64,000 nt of DNA, taken from an uncultured Prevotellaceae bacterium (GTDB lineage: Bacteria; Bacteroidota; Bacteroidia; Bacteroidales; Bacteroidaceae). The notes beneath the pieces are model-generated. The model was not told where the DNA came from and did no database searches. It saw nothing but the letters and a program-made list of their open reading frames with translations. The stretch is from assembly GCA_946405695.1 (NCBI GenBank), contig CAMJIA010000003.1, positions 1-64,000 of the forward strand, given 5' to 3'. Numbering within the stretch: the first letter of the stretch is position 1; each line of letters starts with the position of its first letter. Position numbers and translations under genes: made by a program. Positions 14,784-25,414 of the stretch are shown here, piece after piece.

Positions 14784-14818
14784 TCCTATTATAACCAATA
14801 CTATACATATTATGAGAT

Positions 14819-17800
14819 ATGATGAAACAGATATTCAACACTAACCGATGGCTGCAGCTGATGCTGCTGACAGCCGTGTGTATGTTCCTGCCCTCGCAGC
14901 GGATAGCGGCAACTGAGAGCCTGTTTACAGAGGTGAAGGTCGTGGGTTATGACTCTAGTGACGGCTGGGAGCGATTCCCCAGCTGGAACTATAAGGAGCG
15001 GGATCTGAACGACGGTGCCGGCGGACAGTACATCTACCTGCTGTATAAGAAGAAGGATAATCCGGACCCCGGCGACTTCATCACCGGCTTCCGCATTCTG
15101 AATACAGACACATGGGACGTTCCTGACACGATGGAAGAGGACGGAGTGGAATGGCACCTCGCCCCCTATGATGGTGAAGGTAACTTCAAGGCCAGCAAGG
15201 GCGACCTGAACAGTGGTACCGGCGGAAGGTGCATCTATCTGTATTATACAAAGACACCGTTTGCCAACCATCGTGCCGTGAAGAGCGTCTGGTTCACTTC
15301 AGACAAGGCCGGCAGCGTGAGCGGTGTGGACCTGAACGCTGGTGCCGGTGGCGACTACATCTATATGCATGTGGGCTACTTGTACGAGGACGAGGCTGAG
15401 TTCGGTGACCCCTCGTCAGCTTTCAGCTACCATGCTTCCGGTCGCGGCAGCATGCACTTCAAGCTGATGACGTCGACCTATGAAGACTACCGTACGATGC
15501 ATGATGCCACCTTCTGGCTGAAGGACGAGCAGGGTGACTCGATACCGATGTTCTGGTTCAACGAGACGTCGAGCGATTCAAAGAAAGACTTTGTGAAGAC
15601 GTATTTCAAGAACCTGAAGGCAGGAGAGTCCACGCTCTTCCTCACCAACTCGGTGCAGTATTCGCCGAAATATGCGCTCATTACCGGTGACGACGACCAG
15701 CAGTTCGACCACTACCGCGACACTGGCAAGGGCGACACGTCAGGCAACGGCTTTGCAGAGCTGGAATGGTTCTATCCGGCAAGCCTGGCAGGACAGAGCT
15801 ACACGCTGTGTATCAGCGCCCTGCTGTATTACAGGATAGGAGATGACACCTTCACAAGGGCATATTCCAAGGAGATTGGCTCCATCGCCTTCGATGAGGT
15901 GACGTTCCAGACCTTCGATGCCGTGCCGGGAACGGACGCTGGCGAAGAAAGCATGGTGAAGATACCTTGTATCAGCAACTATCCCATAGACTGGCTTTCT
16001 GCCTCCTATATCGATGCCTACGGTGCTTGGAAAAAGATGCCTGCCGTCAAGGTAGAAAACAACTCGTATGCAGGGTTTATCCTGTTGCCTGCCACAGAGC
16101 CTCACGACAGTGTGACGATTACTGCCAACATCATCACGGCTACATGGGATAAGTCAAAATTGGGCGATGCCAACTGGCCTACCGACAATAAGAACAAGCT
16201 AACACTGGTGCTTGACAGCGTGCCGATGCTGCACAACGCACAGATGCTAACAGCCGACGTGGACAGCCTCGGTAGCGTGGTGCTACAGTGGAAAGTCAGC
16301 AGTCCGCAGTATTTTGACATCCTGGAGTCTGACCAGTTCCTCGTACAGCGTTCGCTGACTGGTAAGTTGGACGACTATAAGAGTATCGGTAGTGTGATGC
16401 TTGACACGGGACAAGAGGATTACACCTTCAAGGACTCGTTGTTCATTTCCAGTCTAAAACCTGAACTGATAGACAGCGTATTAGGCGTGCCGCTGGTGCG
16501 CTACCGCATAGTGCGTGCTGCTACGCTGCAACTGTGGGGTACGGAAAAGAACCCCGCCATCAGCTATGTACAGCCGCAGATAGCCACCCTTTCACTGTTG
16601 CAGCCCACCCATGCCACTGCCGACTGGAGCAATCGTGAGGAGTCGAAGATATTGGTGAAGTGGAACTATCTGAAGAACGACCTTTCGCACACCTACGTCT
16701 GGGACACTCGTGCCGAAATGCGTATGGAGATAGAGATGACCAACCGCGATGGCAAGGCTGTCGGCAAGAGTACACAGGTGCTTACTCCCGCCCAGATAGC
16801 TGCTGGTCAGATGGAAGTCACGCTGCACCAGTCGTGCGTTTACTATAATATTACCTTAGTGACCGAGGCAAAGAACTCGCCCATCGGTCAGGGTACTGGC
16901 GGTGTGCTGCTGAACATCGCCTCCAAGGAAGACTATGACAAGTTCAGAACGCGCGTCAGCAATGGTGAAACAGAACTGAACGCCATTCTCACCACCAACA
17001 TCTCGGCAGAAACCGATGTGTTGTCAAACAGCAGCTCCAAGCCGTATACCGGCAATTTCAACGGTAACGGCTATCATATGTACTTCAATATCACCAGCTA
17101 TGACAAGAACTACCTTGCCCCATTTGTTCATGTAGGCAACGGCTTCGTCGTAACGAACCTGAAGACCACAGGAACACTGGCATCCAACAATAAGTATGTT
17201 TCCGGACTGGTGGCCCACACCGTTAACGGTGTCGCCAGCATCGAGAACTGCACATCGTCTATCTTTATCTCAGCCAAAGGTACAGGCGACGCTACCCACG
17301 GCGGTTTGGTCGCTTTACAGTCGTCCTCGGGACTATATATCAGCAACAGCATGATGAATGGTCGGATAGAAATGGGCAAGAGAAGCTACGCCGGTGGTAT
17401 GGTGGGGTGGCGCGACAGCACTGTGATGGCAAGGTTGAGCAACTGCTACACTACTGGTGAAGGCACAGCCACCAGCTACTGCTACACATTCGCACGCCAT
17501 CGGAACAACCTGTTGACATTCCTCGAAGACTGCTCCTACAGGAATAAGTTCGGCGAGGCACAGGGCATGCAGGCATACACACCTCCTGTCAATGCATGCT
17601 GGCAGAGCGGCAAGCCTGCTGTTCAACAGGTAGCCTTCTCAACCCCAGTAACGGGAACGACAACTGAAGTACTGGTTCCTGCATCGAAGTTCTACTATGA
17701 GAACAACGGCAAACTGGTGAAGTCATCGCTCTCTGCCCAACCATTGCAGTGCTCCGTGCTGCTGGAATGGGCTACCGACGGTGGTGCCATCGACTACTTC

Positions 17801-20800
17801 ATCGTGCGCCGTCGCGACCAAGCCAAGGGTGCCGACGAGTGGGAAATCATTGCCAACGACCTAACGGAGACCCGTTATGAAGACAAGACCACAGCACCCC
17901 GTCATATCTACGACTACTGTGTGCTGGCCGCCAACGACTGTCAAGGTGTGACCTATCAGTCGACAGACACCATCCCCGGCTTCTGCGCCAAGACAGGTAC
18001 TGTGGAGGGCTATGTGCGCTTCCCCGACGGTTCTGGCATTGCCGGAGTCACGGTGAACATCAGTTCTACCGATGAGGCAGTAAGCGTGCAGGAGACTGCC
18101 AAGACTGATGAGAGCGGTTACTTCCGCAAGGAAGGACTGCCTTACTACGGTGAGGACTTCTCAGGTTCCTATCGCATCGCTCCCAACTTGAACGGCTATT
18201 CGGAAATCCGCAACATCACCTTCGGCACAGAGCCTGGTTCTAACCTGATAGGTAATGTAGAGTTCTACGTGGAGGACAATGTGAAGTTCTCCGGCTTCGT
18301 GCTCTACAACGGCACCAGCATCCCTGTCAACGGTGTCTCGTTCTATGTCGACGGACGAGAGGTACGCACTGCCGAAGGACCTGTCACCACCGACTTCGAG
18401 GGTAAGTTCTCCTTCCGCATGTTGCCTGGCGACCATATCGTACAGGTCAGGAAGGCCGGTCACATCTTCTATCAGAAAGGCTATTACTTTGAGGGTAACG
18501 ATACGATGCAGATGGTACACCACTTCGACGTTGACAAGGCAGGTGTCTATTTCTACGATGACACCCGTGTGAAGCTCATCGGACGCATAGCTGGTGGTAA
18601 AGACCAGGAAGCCATCCCATTGGACAACTCGCTGAGCCATAACAATCTGGGCGACGACCTGCAGATGGTCTTCACCTTAGAGGGCGACCGCGCCTCCCGA
18701 CTGGTCTGGGACATCCAGAACAGCCAGCTCAAGGAGCGCGACGAGGTATTCCACCATCCTACCCACGACGATAACGACTACCAGACACAGGTGCACACCA
18801 CGCTCTATCGCAAGGTGGTGAAACCTGATGTACGCACAGGTGAGTACGAGCTCTACCTGCCGCCAGTGAAGTGGAAGATTGAGCAGATTACCGCCAAGGG
18901 CTATGCTACCCTGTTCCAGGACGGACACACCAGTGACGTGCTCGACCTGAGCGACTCGCTGACACTGCACACCGATACCATCCAAGGTGAGTGGTACAGC
19001 AAGAGCGGCGACGCGGTGAAGGAAGTCGAGGTGAAGTATCACGCTCAGTACAACCGCATCTACCATGCACCTGTCAGCATCGGTTACAAACAGGTCACCT
19101 ACGACACCTTCGACTATCTGGGCAACCGCTACTACACGGCGAAGAGCCTGGACGGCACCTCCGCCAAGATAGAGCTGGTACGTCCCGTCAGAAAGGAAGG
19201 CTGGCCTGTCGGACACAGAGACTCGTTGCGTGCTGACTACACCTTCGGATACCCCGTCTTCAATATTGAGCGCAAGTATCCGCTGAAGATAGCCGCTACC
19301 GAGCGTTACTACTATAACAACTACGAGAAGAGCGACACGGTGGATGTTGTTCGTTTGTCGGGCGGTAAGGTAACCATCCGCAACGGTTTCGTCAGCAGTA
19401 CGCACATGGAAACAGTAGAACTCGACAGCGTGGGTGAGTATCTCTATCAGCTGGAAGCCAAGCAGATACCTTATATGACTACTGGCGAAGAGGCTTTGCG
19501 CACCATGACCATGACCCTGGAGATGGCTGGCACTCACTATGAGGCAGAACCTATACGCGCATACATTCTGAACATCTTTGCACAGCCAGGAAGCAATGAC
19601 ATGCTGAGTAAGGAACTCCCCGTACTGGTCGATGTGCTGCGCGACCCACCAGGCAGCGGTTCCAGCGCTACGCTGGCCAAGGGCTCTACACTGACCGCAG
19701 GCTTCCAACTCGACGTCACTTCAAAGATTGGTGTACGCTTAGACCTTGGATTCGGTACTGATTTTGACACCTGGCAAGGTGTAGGGGCTGGTATATACAA
19801 CAGCGCAAGCAACGTCTTCAATGTAGATGTTGACTTGGTATGGAACCATTCGTCACAAGCCGCCTATTCATACAATATGACGTCGAATGTGGACATCTCT
19901 ACCAGCAACAGCCCATATGTCGTGGGAGCTGATGGTGACGTGTATATTGGTCTGAATACCAACGTGCTGATGAAACCGGCAGTCGCCATTCGTGCTATTC
20001 CAGACAGCATCTACCAGCGTTCGCGCGGTGAAGAGGCGGCTGGCAGGCTGTTGGTCATCAAGAAAGGTGTCGACGCTGAGACGGGCGATCCCGTCTACCT
20101 GGTGCGCAGCACGACGACGGCAGTAGGTCAGGAGGTGCAGTCCACCTTTGCTCACTCGCAGACTTACATCTTGAGCCAATTGATACCAGAGTTGGCAAAG
20201 GAGTGCTATTCCCTGATGTTTACTGGCACGCGAGAAGAGGCCCAGCGTCAGGCCAATGCCACTGGTAAGGAGGTCTATCTGTCATTGCGCCAGCCTGATG
20301 ATGAAGCCTTTGGACTGGTCAATACCAAGAAGAAGGTTACTCAGGGCGACGAGACTTGGGAGTATTTCTATAACGACATTATCTTTGAGGCTGCAGAGGG
20401 CATCAACTACGTCATCATCAAGCCTAGCAGCGCTCCTGCGGGCAACGACGACGACTTGGTGGCAGACTTCAGTCAGTCCATGCTGTACTGGGCAGCGATG
20501 ATTGCCAAGAACGAGCGTGAGAAAGTGCAGGCATCGGACAAGCTGCAGAACTTCGACGTCGACGGTGCTGCCGGCATGTCGTATAGCGAGGAGTTCGATA
20601 GCCAGTATCAGACAACCGATACCGATACCAATATTGCAACCACGCTAACATACAGCAATGATTTGCAAGGTTACTTTATCAGAGGTCTGAACTCCATGAT
20701 GTCAACATCAATGAATTGGTTCTTTAGTAAATTATTCAAATATTTAATCAATAAGACCACTCTTGGCAGTGTTACTGATTATGGTGATGACGATGAAGAC

Positions 20801-23800
20801 GATAATGACGATGACAATGGTCAAGATGATGAAATTAACATGCTTGGACTTAACTGGCATTTCCACATACTGCCAGTCTTGGATCTTGACATCGTGCCAC
20901 ATTACTCCTCTACCGAGAAATTTACCCGCAAGGAGAGCTTCAACATCGCGATGGACCCCAGGAGTCACCTGAACTTCGACGTGTTCTATGCCGATGCTAT
21001 CCCGACGGAACAAGAGGCCGTTAGCTGGGACAATGTGTTTGTGAATAATAACTTCAATTATGAAGACAACTTGGTGATTGGTAACATCTTCAATAATAAC
21101 AGTAATCTGACGAATAACACCAGACTCAAGCGTGGCTTTATCTACCGCACTCGCAGCGGTGCCACCCAGCGCACGTGGGAGGACGAGCGTACCACCATAT
21201 TCTATAATGCCGGTACGGTGCTCGATGCCCGCACGAAGAAGATTGAGAACCCCATTATCTACCTCGACAAGCAGAGCGTGAGCGGTGTGCCCTTCGGAGA
21301 ACCTGCCCGCTTCAAGGTGATGATGACCAACGAGAGTGAACAGCCAGAGGCTGCCTATCCGTACTTCGACCTCTACCTGGACGACAAGACCAACCCCAAC
21401 GGTGCCAAGGTGCTGATGGACGGTATGCCGCTGACCAATTCCGGTCGAGTGATAGAGGCTACCCCAGGCGTGGTGACGACGAAGACCATTGAGGTCTATG
21501 CCGGCGAGGGCTTCGACTACGACAACCTGAAACTCTGTCTGATGTCACAGGGCGACCTCAGAACCTATCAGGAGGCCTCGTTCTCCGTACACTACCTGCA
21601 GACGGCAGGCGGTGTGGACATTGCGTCGCCAGGCGACAAGTGGATTATGAATACTGATGCGCCCTATGACGAGGACCGCGGATGGTATCTGCCTGTCATC
21701 ATCAGCGGATTCGACCGCAACCAGCATAACTTCGACCACATCGAGTTCCAGTACAAGGAATCGGCACGTGGCGACGACTACTGGACGAACCTCTGTGCCT
21801 TCTATGCTGACTCGACCTACTATAAAGGAGCCAGCGGCACGAAGGAGATGATTCCGTCGAACGGCAATATCACCACGAGGTTCTATGGCGAGGGAGTGGT
21901 CATGGAGAAAGGCTACGACCTGCGTGCCGTGCTGTTCTGCCGCAACGGCAACAGTTACCTGACCAGCAGTTCGAAGGTGCTCAGCGGTGTCAAGGATACG
22001 CGTCGTCCGCAGCTCTTCGACACGCCAGAACCCAAGGACGGCATCCTGGGAGCTGAAGACAACATCATCTTCAACTTCTCAGAGCCTATCGAGCACAACT
22101 ACCTGCAGGTCACTACCAACTTCGAGGTGAAGGGCGAGACCAACGAGACCATCATCGAGGAGAATCCTTCGCTGCTCTTCGACGGAGGAGGCAGTGCGGA
22201 GAGCGATGCGCGTCGCAACTTCTCCAGCAGGAACATCACGGTAGAGGTCATGATCAAACCCGACGACACAGGCAAGGCAATGCCTATCTTCTCACACGGT
22301 CGCGACGGCAAACAGTTGCAGTTGTGGCTGACGGAGAACAAGACGCTGCGTGCCGTTGTGGACGACAGGGTGGTGGAAAGCAAGACACCATTGACCTTCA
22401 ACGGCTTCAAGCGCGTGGCCATGGTGCTCAACAACGACAAACAAACGCTGAGCCTGTATGCCGACTCCCTGGAGGCTACGCTGGACAGCGTCGTCTATAC
22501 CGGTAACGGTCCGCTCATCTACGGTGGTACCAACCAGGTGGACGTCAGCAAGCGCTCGTTCTACTCGGGTCGCATGCTGCAGGGTCGCGTCTGGAACCGC
22601 GCCATGGACCTCGTACTGCTCAACATGTATGGCAACAAGCTGCTGACGGGCTACGAGATGGGACTCATCGACTACTACCCCATGAACGAGGGTATGGGCG
22701 ACTATGCCGAAGACGGTGCACAGGGCGCTCACCTGCGTCTGGACAATGTAGGATGGACCGTACCGCGCAGCATGTCGCTGCAGCTGGACTACAACAGAGT
22801 ACAGGCCGACGGCTCGAAGGGCTTGCAGCTGAAGGAGGACTTCTTCTCGCGCGATGCCGACCAGGACTACACCCTGATGTTCTGGTTCAAGACCAATGTC
22901 AACGGACGCGGAGCCCTACTGAGCAACGGTTCGGGACGTACCACCGACGTGGAGCCTGCCGACAAGTTCTTCATCGGCTTCGAGGGTGACTCACTGAAGT
23001 ACCGCGCCAACGGTCGGGAGTTCTTCCTGGGCAACGACTACAGCGACGACAGGTGGCACCACTTCGCCCTGGCCATGAGCAAGGCTAGTCAGGTGGGTAG
23101 TGTCTACCTCGACTTCAAGCCGAAGGCACAGTTCTCTACCGAGCACATCGGTGGCATGGGCGGCAACCACTTCTACGTGGGTAACATGGTATGGAACGAA
23201 CAGGGTCCTGACAGCGACAAGCGTCACCAGCAGAATGCACTGTCTGGACGGATTGACGGACTGACGCTCTTCGAGCAGTCATTGCCGCCAGCCTTGATAC
23301 AGCGCTATGGCGACAAGGGCCTGAGCGGTGAGGAGAAGGGCTTGAAGACCTATCTTGACTTCTGTCGCCAGGAGCGTCAGAAGAATGGTGAGCTGCTACT
23401 GGAACCCTATGTCCTGAACAAGGTTATTCATCGCGACAATGATGGCAACATCAGTCAGCGCAACGATACAGTCTTCGTGCTCCATGCCGACAGCATCGTC
23501 GCCTACATCGACAAAGACAATGGTGCACCCATCCAGGCCTACGAGGAGCTGCGCGAGCTGAACTTCAGCTTCGTGGGTTCCAACCACCAGCTGATGGTCA
23601 ATGTCAACGAACTGAACAGTCGCATCAACAAGCGCAGGGTTTATGTCACCGTCAGCGACATTCCTGACGTGAACGGCAACATGATGGCATCGCCTGCTAC
23701 GCTGGCCTTCTTCGTTGACCGCAACCCGTTGCGCTGGAGTCGTCGACAGCTGACGCTGTCTGACCTGGCATCTGGCGAGGAGCACGTGTTCAACGTGAGC

Positions 23801-25402
23801 ATCGTCAACAACAGCGGTGCCAGCCACACCTACACCGTCGAGAACCTGCCGAAGTGGATGACAGTGGACACGCCTACCGACGTGATTGGCCCGAAGGAGG
23901 AGAGCGAGTTGCTCTTCACCATCAGCAAGGACGTCAACGTGGGCAGCTACGACAATGTCATCTACCTGACAGACGAGAACGGTCTCTACGAGCCGCTGAC
24001 GCTGAACATCACGATCACTGGCGAGAAGCCCGACTGGACGGTTTCCGACGACATGAAGCAGCACTCGATGAGCGTGGTGGGTCGCGTGCAGATCAAGGAC
24101 GAGGTGGTCACCGACGCTCGCGACATGGTGGGTGTCTTCGACAACACGGGTCGCTGCATGGGTGTGGCCAACGTCAAGTACGATGCCACTACGGCAGAGG
24201 CACTGGTCTACCTGAACGTCTACGACAGCACCATTACCACCCGTCCGCTGGAGTTCCGTCTGTGGCACTACGACACGGGCAAGACGATGGTACTGACGCC
24301 TTCTGTGGCCATCACCTTCAGTCCGAACACGATAGTGGGAACAGCCAAGAGTCCTGTGGTGCTGAAGGCTGGCGACGACTACATCCAGCAGATAGACCTC
24401 GTGAAGGGTTGGAACTGGATAGCCTTCAACGTCTATAGCAACGCGTTCCGCAACGGTAAGGAGATGCTGAACCGATGGAGCTGGACGGAGGGCGACATGA
24501 TTACCGACGACAACAACGACCTGGTACTGCGCTACGAGTCGGGACAGTGGATTACCAACAAGGGCGCTGAGGGCCTCGACAACCTCATGCTGTCTGTCTC
24601 GCAGAGCTACCGCGTCAAGTCGAATAACGAAAGGACACTCGACGTTCCAGGCAGCATCCTGCGCCAGCCTATCTACCGCAAGATGACGATCAAGCAGGGT
24701 TGGAACAATATCGGTTACACGCCGATGCTGAACCTGCCTGTCAGCACCGCACTGTCCGACTACTTCGACGAGGCCGAGGACGGCGACGTCATCAAGAGTC
24801 GTACGGAGTTTGCCATCTTCACCGTTGGCGACGGCGGCTCGAAGGAGTGGAAGGGTGGTCTGGAGTATATGAAACCTGGCGAGGGCTACATGCTCTATCG
24901 TAAGAAGCAGGAAACGGCTACGTTCACCTATCCGTTCTACGAGCCTGACGCCATCTTCTTCGAGGGTACCAGTGCAAGCAGGGCGTTCGACATGCCTGAA
25001 TACGCGCGTACCATGTCGCTGACGGCCCAGATAGAGGGTGTCGACCTGCAGGAGGGCGACCGTCTGTTGGCAGTCAATGGCGCCGAGATAGTGGGTGCCG
25101 CCACTGTGGCAGAAGGTTCTGGCGTCTGCTATGTGAGCATCGCCGGCGACCAGTCTATGCCGCTGTCCTTCGTCCTGGAGCGTGATGGCGAACTGATAGC
25201 CACTGCCAACGATGTGCTCACCTACCAGGCTGATGCCATCGTCGGTTCGCCTGCCCAACCAACGGCCATCAGCTTCACGCGCATGTCAGACAGCATCGCT
25301 CAGACTTCTGGCTGGTACACCCTGCAGGGTGTCAAGCTGCAGGGCAAGCCCCAGCAGCGTGGTGTCTATATCCATAACGGTAAGAAACAAGTTGTAAAAT
25401 AA
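14819..25402 (+). CDS. Giant secreted modular surface protein (3527 aa), likely type IX cargo
   Basis: A signal peptide (to about residue 30) is followed by three copies of a DLNxGAGGxYIY motif (about 62, 131 and 171). I recall this pattern from MABP-type beta-prism domains. Then come fibronectin-like and GLUG-like repeats, two carboxypeptidase-regulatory-like folds (VEGYVRFPDGSGIAGVTVNI, about 1061 on), and a long region with SKIGVRLDLGFG. An Asp-rich low-complexity linker lies near 1987. Two LamG/concanavalin-like domains follow (about 2460 and 2671), and late GWNWIAF / GWNNIGY repeats (about 3197 on). The last 28 residues (WYTLQGVKLQGKPQQRGVYI...) match the ends of two other window proteins and look like a type IX sorting signal. 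Function is probably adhesion or glycan binding; this is inferred. The lipoprotein gene follows 12 bp downstream. Confidence 0.8.
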   Translation: MMKQIFNTNRWLQLMLLTAVCMFLPSQRIAATESLFTEVKVVGYDSSDGWERFPSWNYKERDLNDGAGGQYIYLLYKKKDNPDPGDFITGFRILNTDTWDVPDTMEEDGVEWHLAPYDGEGNFKASKGDLNSGTGGRCIYLYYTKTPFANHRAVKSVWFTSDKAGSVSGVDLNAGAGGDYIYMHVGYLYEDEAEFGDPSSAFSYHASGRGSMHFKLMTSTYEDYRTMHDATFWLKDEQGDSIPMFWFNETSSDSKKDFVKTYFKNLKAGESTLFLTNSVQYSPKYALITGDDDQQFDHYRDTGKGDTSGNGFAELEWFYPASLAGQSYTLCISALLYYRIGDDTFTRAYSKEIGSIAFDEVTFQTFDAVPGTDAGEESMVKIPCISNYPIDWLSASYIDAYGAWKKMPAVKVENNSYAGFILLPATEPHDSVTITANIITATWDKSKLGDANWPTDNKNKLTLVLDSVPMLHNAQMLTADVDSLGSVVLQWKVSSPQYFDILESDQFLVQRSLTGKLDDYKSIGSVMLDTGQEDYTFKDSLFISSLKPELIDSVLGVPLVRYRIVRAATLQLWGTEKNPAISYVQPQIATLSLLQPTHATADWSNREESKILVKWNYLKNDLSHTYVWDTRAEMRMEIEMTNRDGKAVGKSTQVLTPAQIAAGQMEVTLHQSCVYYNITLVTEAKNSPIGQGTGGVLLNIASKEDYDKFRTRVSNGETELNAILTTNISAETDVLSNSSSKPYTGNFNGNGYHMYFNITSYDKNYLAPFVHVGNGFVVTNLKTTGTLASNNKYVSGLVAHTVNGVASIENCTSSIFISAKGTGDATHGGLVALQSSSGLYISNSMMNGRIEMGKRSYAGGMVGWRDSTVMARLSNCYTTGEGTATSYCYTFARHRNNLLTFLEDCSYRNKFGEAQGMQAYTPPVNACWQSGKPAVQQVAFSTPVTGTTTEVLVPASKFYYENNGKLVKSSLSAQPLQCSVLLEWATDGGAIDYFIVRRRDQAKGADEWEIIANDLTETRYEDKTTAPRHIYDYCVLAANDCQGVTYQSTDTIPGFCAKTGTVEGYVRFPDGSGIAGVTVNISSTDEAVSVQETAKTDESGYFRKEGLPYYGEDFSGSYRIAPNLNGYSEIRNITFGTEPGSNLIGNVEFYVEDNVKFSGFVLYNGTSIPVNGVSFYVDGREVRTAEGPVTTDFEGKFSFRMLPGDHIVQVRKAGHIFYQKGYYFEGNDTMQMVHHFDVDKAGVYFYDDTRVKLIGRIAGGKDQEAIPLDNSLSHNNLGDDLQMVFTLEGDRASRLVWDIQNSQLKERDEVFHHPTHDDNDYQTQVHTTLYRKVVKPDVRTGEYELYLPPVKWKIEQITAKGYATLFQDGHTSDVLDLSDSLTLHTDTIQGEWYSKSGDAVKEVEVKYHAQYNRIYHAPVSIGYKQVTYDTFDYLGNRYYTAKSLDGTSAKIELVRPVRKEGWPVGHRDSLRADYTFGYPVFNIERKYPLKIAATERYYYNNYEKSDTVDVVRLSGGKVTIRNGFVSSTHMETVELDSVGEYLYQLEAKQIPYMTTGEEALRTMTMTLEMAGTHYEAEPIRAYILNIFAQPGSNDMLSKELPVLVDVLRDPPGSGSSATLAKGSTLTAGFQLDVTSKIGVRLDLGFGTDFDTWQGVGAGIYNSASNVFNVDVDLVWNHSSQAAYSYNMTSNVDISTSNSPYVVGADGDVYIGLNTNVLMKPAVAIRAIPDSIYQRSRGEEAAGRLLVIKKGVDAETGDPVYLVRSTTTAVGQEVQSTFAHSQTYILSQLIPELAKECYSLMFTGTREEAQRQANATGKEVYLSLRQPDDEAFGLVNTKKKVTQGDETWEYFYNDIIFEAAEGINYVIIKPSSAPAGNDDDLVADFSQSMLYWAAMIAKNEREKVQASDKLQNFDVDGAAGMSYSEEFDSQYQTTDTDTNIATTLTYSNDLQGYFIRGLNSMMSTSMNWFFSKLFKYLINKTTLGSVTDYGDDDEDDNDDDNGQDDEINMLGLNWHFHILPVLDLDIVPHYSSTEKFTRKESFNIAMDPRSHLNFDVFYADAIPTEQEAVSWDNVFVNNNFNYEDNLVIGNIFNNNSNLTNNTRLKRGFIYRTRSGATQRTWEDERTTIFYNAGTVLDARTKKIENPIIYLDKQSVSGVPFGEPARFKVMMTNESEQPEAAYPYFDLYLDDKTNPNGAKVLMDGMPLTNSGRVIEATPGVVTTKTIEVYAGEGFDYDNLKLCLMSQGDLRTYQEASFSVHYLQTAGGVDIASPGDKWIMNTDAPYDEDRGWYLPVIISGFDRNQHNFDHIEFQYKESARGDDYWTNLCAFYADSTYYKGASGTKEMIPSNGNITTRFYGEGVVMEKGYDLRAVLFCRNGNSYLTSSSKVLSGVKDTRRPQLFDTPEPKDGILGAEDNIIFNFSEPIEHNYLQVTTNFEVKGETNETIIEENPSLLFDGGGSAESDARRNFSSRNITVEVMIKPDDTGKAMPIFSHGRDGKQLQLWLTENKTLRAVVDDRVVESKTPLTFNGFKRVAMVLNNDKQTLSLYADSLEATLDSVVYTGNGPLIYGGTNQVDVSKRSFYSGRMLQGRVWNRAMDLVLLNMYGNKLLTGYEMGLIDYYPMNEGMGDYAEDGAQGAHLRLDNVGWTVPRSMSLQLDYNRVQADGSKGLQLKEDFFSRDADQDYTLMFWFKTNVNGRGALLSNGSGRTTDVEPADKFFIGFEGDSLKYRANGREFFLGNDYSDDRWHHFALAMSKASQVGSVYLDFKPKAQFSTEHIGGMGGNHFYVGNMVWNEQGPDSDKRHQQNALSGRIDGLTLFEQSLPPALIQRYGDKGLSGEEKGLKTYLDFCRQERQKNGELLLEPYVLNKVIHRDNDGNISQRNDTVFVLHADSIVAYIDKDNGAPIQAYEELRELNFSFVGSNHQLMVNVNELNSRINKRRVYVTVSDIPDVNGNMMASPATLAFFVDRNPLRWSRRQLTLSDLASGEEHVFNVSIVNNSGASHTYTVENLPKWMTVDTPTDVIGPKEESELLFTISKDVNVGSYDNVIYLTDENGLYEPLTLNITITGEKPDWTVSDDMKQHSMSVVGRVQIKDEVVTDARDMVGVFDNTGRCMGVANVKYDATTAEALVYLNVYDSTITTRPLEFRLWHYDTGKTMVLTPSVAITFSPNTIVGTAKSPVVLKAGDDYIQQIDLVKGWNWIAFNVYSNAFRNGKEMLNRWSWTEGDMITDDNNDLVLRYESGQWITNKGAEGLDNLMLSVSQSYRVKSNNERTLDVPGSILRQPIYRKMTIKQGWNNIGYTPMLNLPVSTALSDYFDEAEDGDVIKSRTEFAIFTVGDGGSKEWKGGLEYMKPGEGYMLYRKKQETATFTYPFYEPDAIFFEGTSASRAFDMPEYARTMSLTAQIEGVDLQEGDRLLAVNGAEIVGAATVAEGSGVCYVSIAGDQSMPLSFVLERDGELIATANDVLTYQADAIVGSPAQPTAISFTRMSDSIAQTSGWYTLQGVKLQGKPQQRGVYIHNGKKQVVK

Positions 25403-25414
25403 ATAAGGTATACG

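Noticed and set aside
18677..19708. A 343-codon open frame antisense to the giant gene
   Set aside because: It has no start signal or family-like sequence and mirrors a strongly coding plus-strand gene; it is a shadow frame of GC-rich codon use.
23396..25258. A 620-codon antisense open frame inside the giant gene
   Set aside because: Val/His/Arg-rich composition typical of reverse-strand shadows; no motif, no ribosome site.
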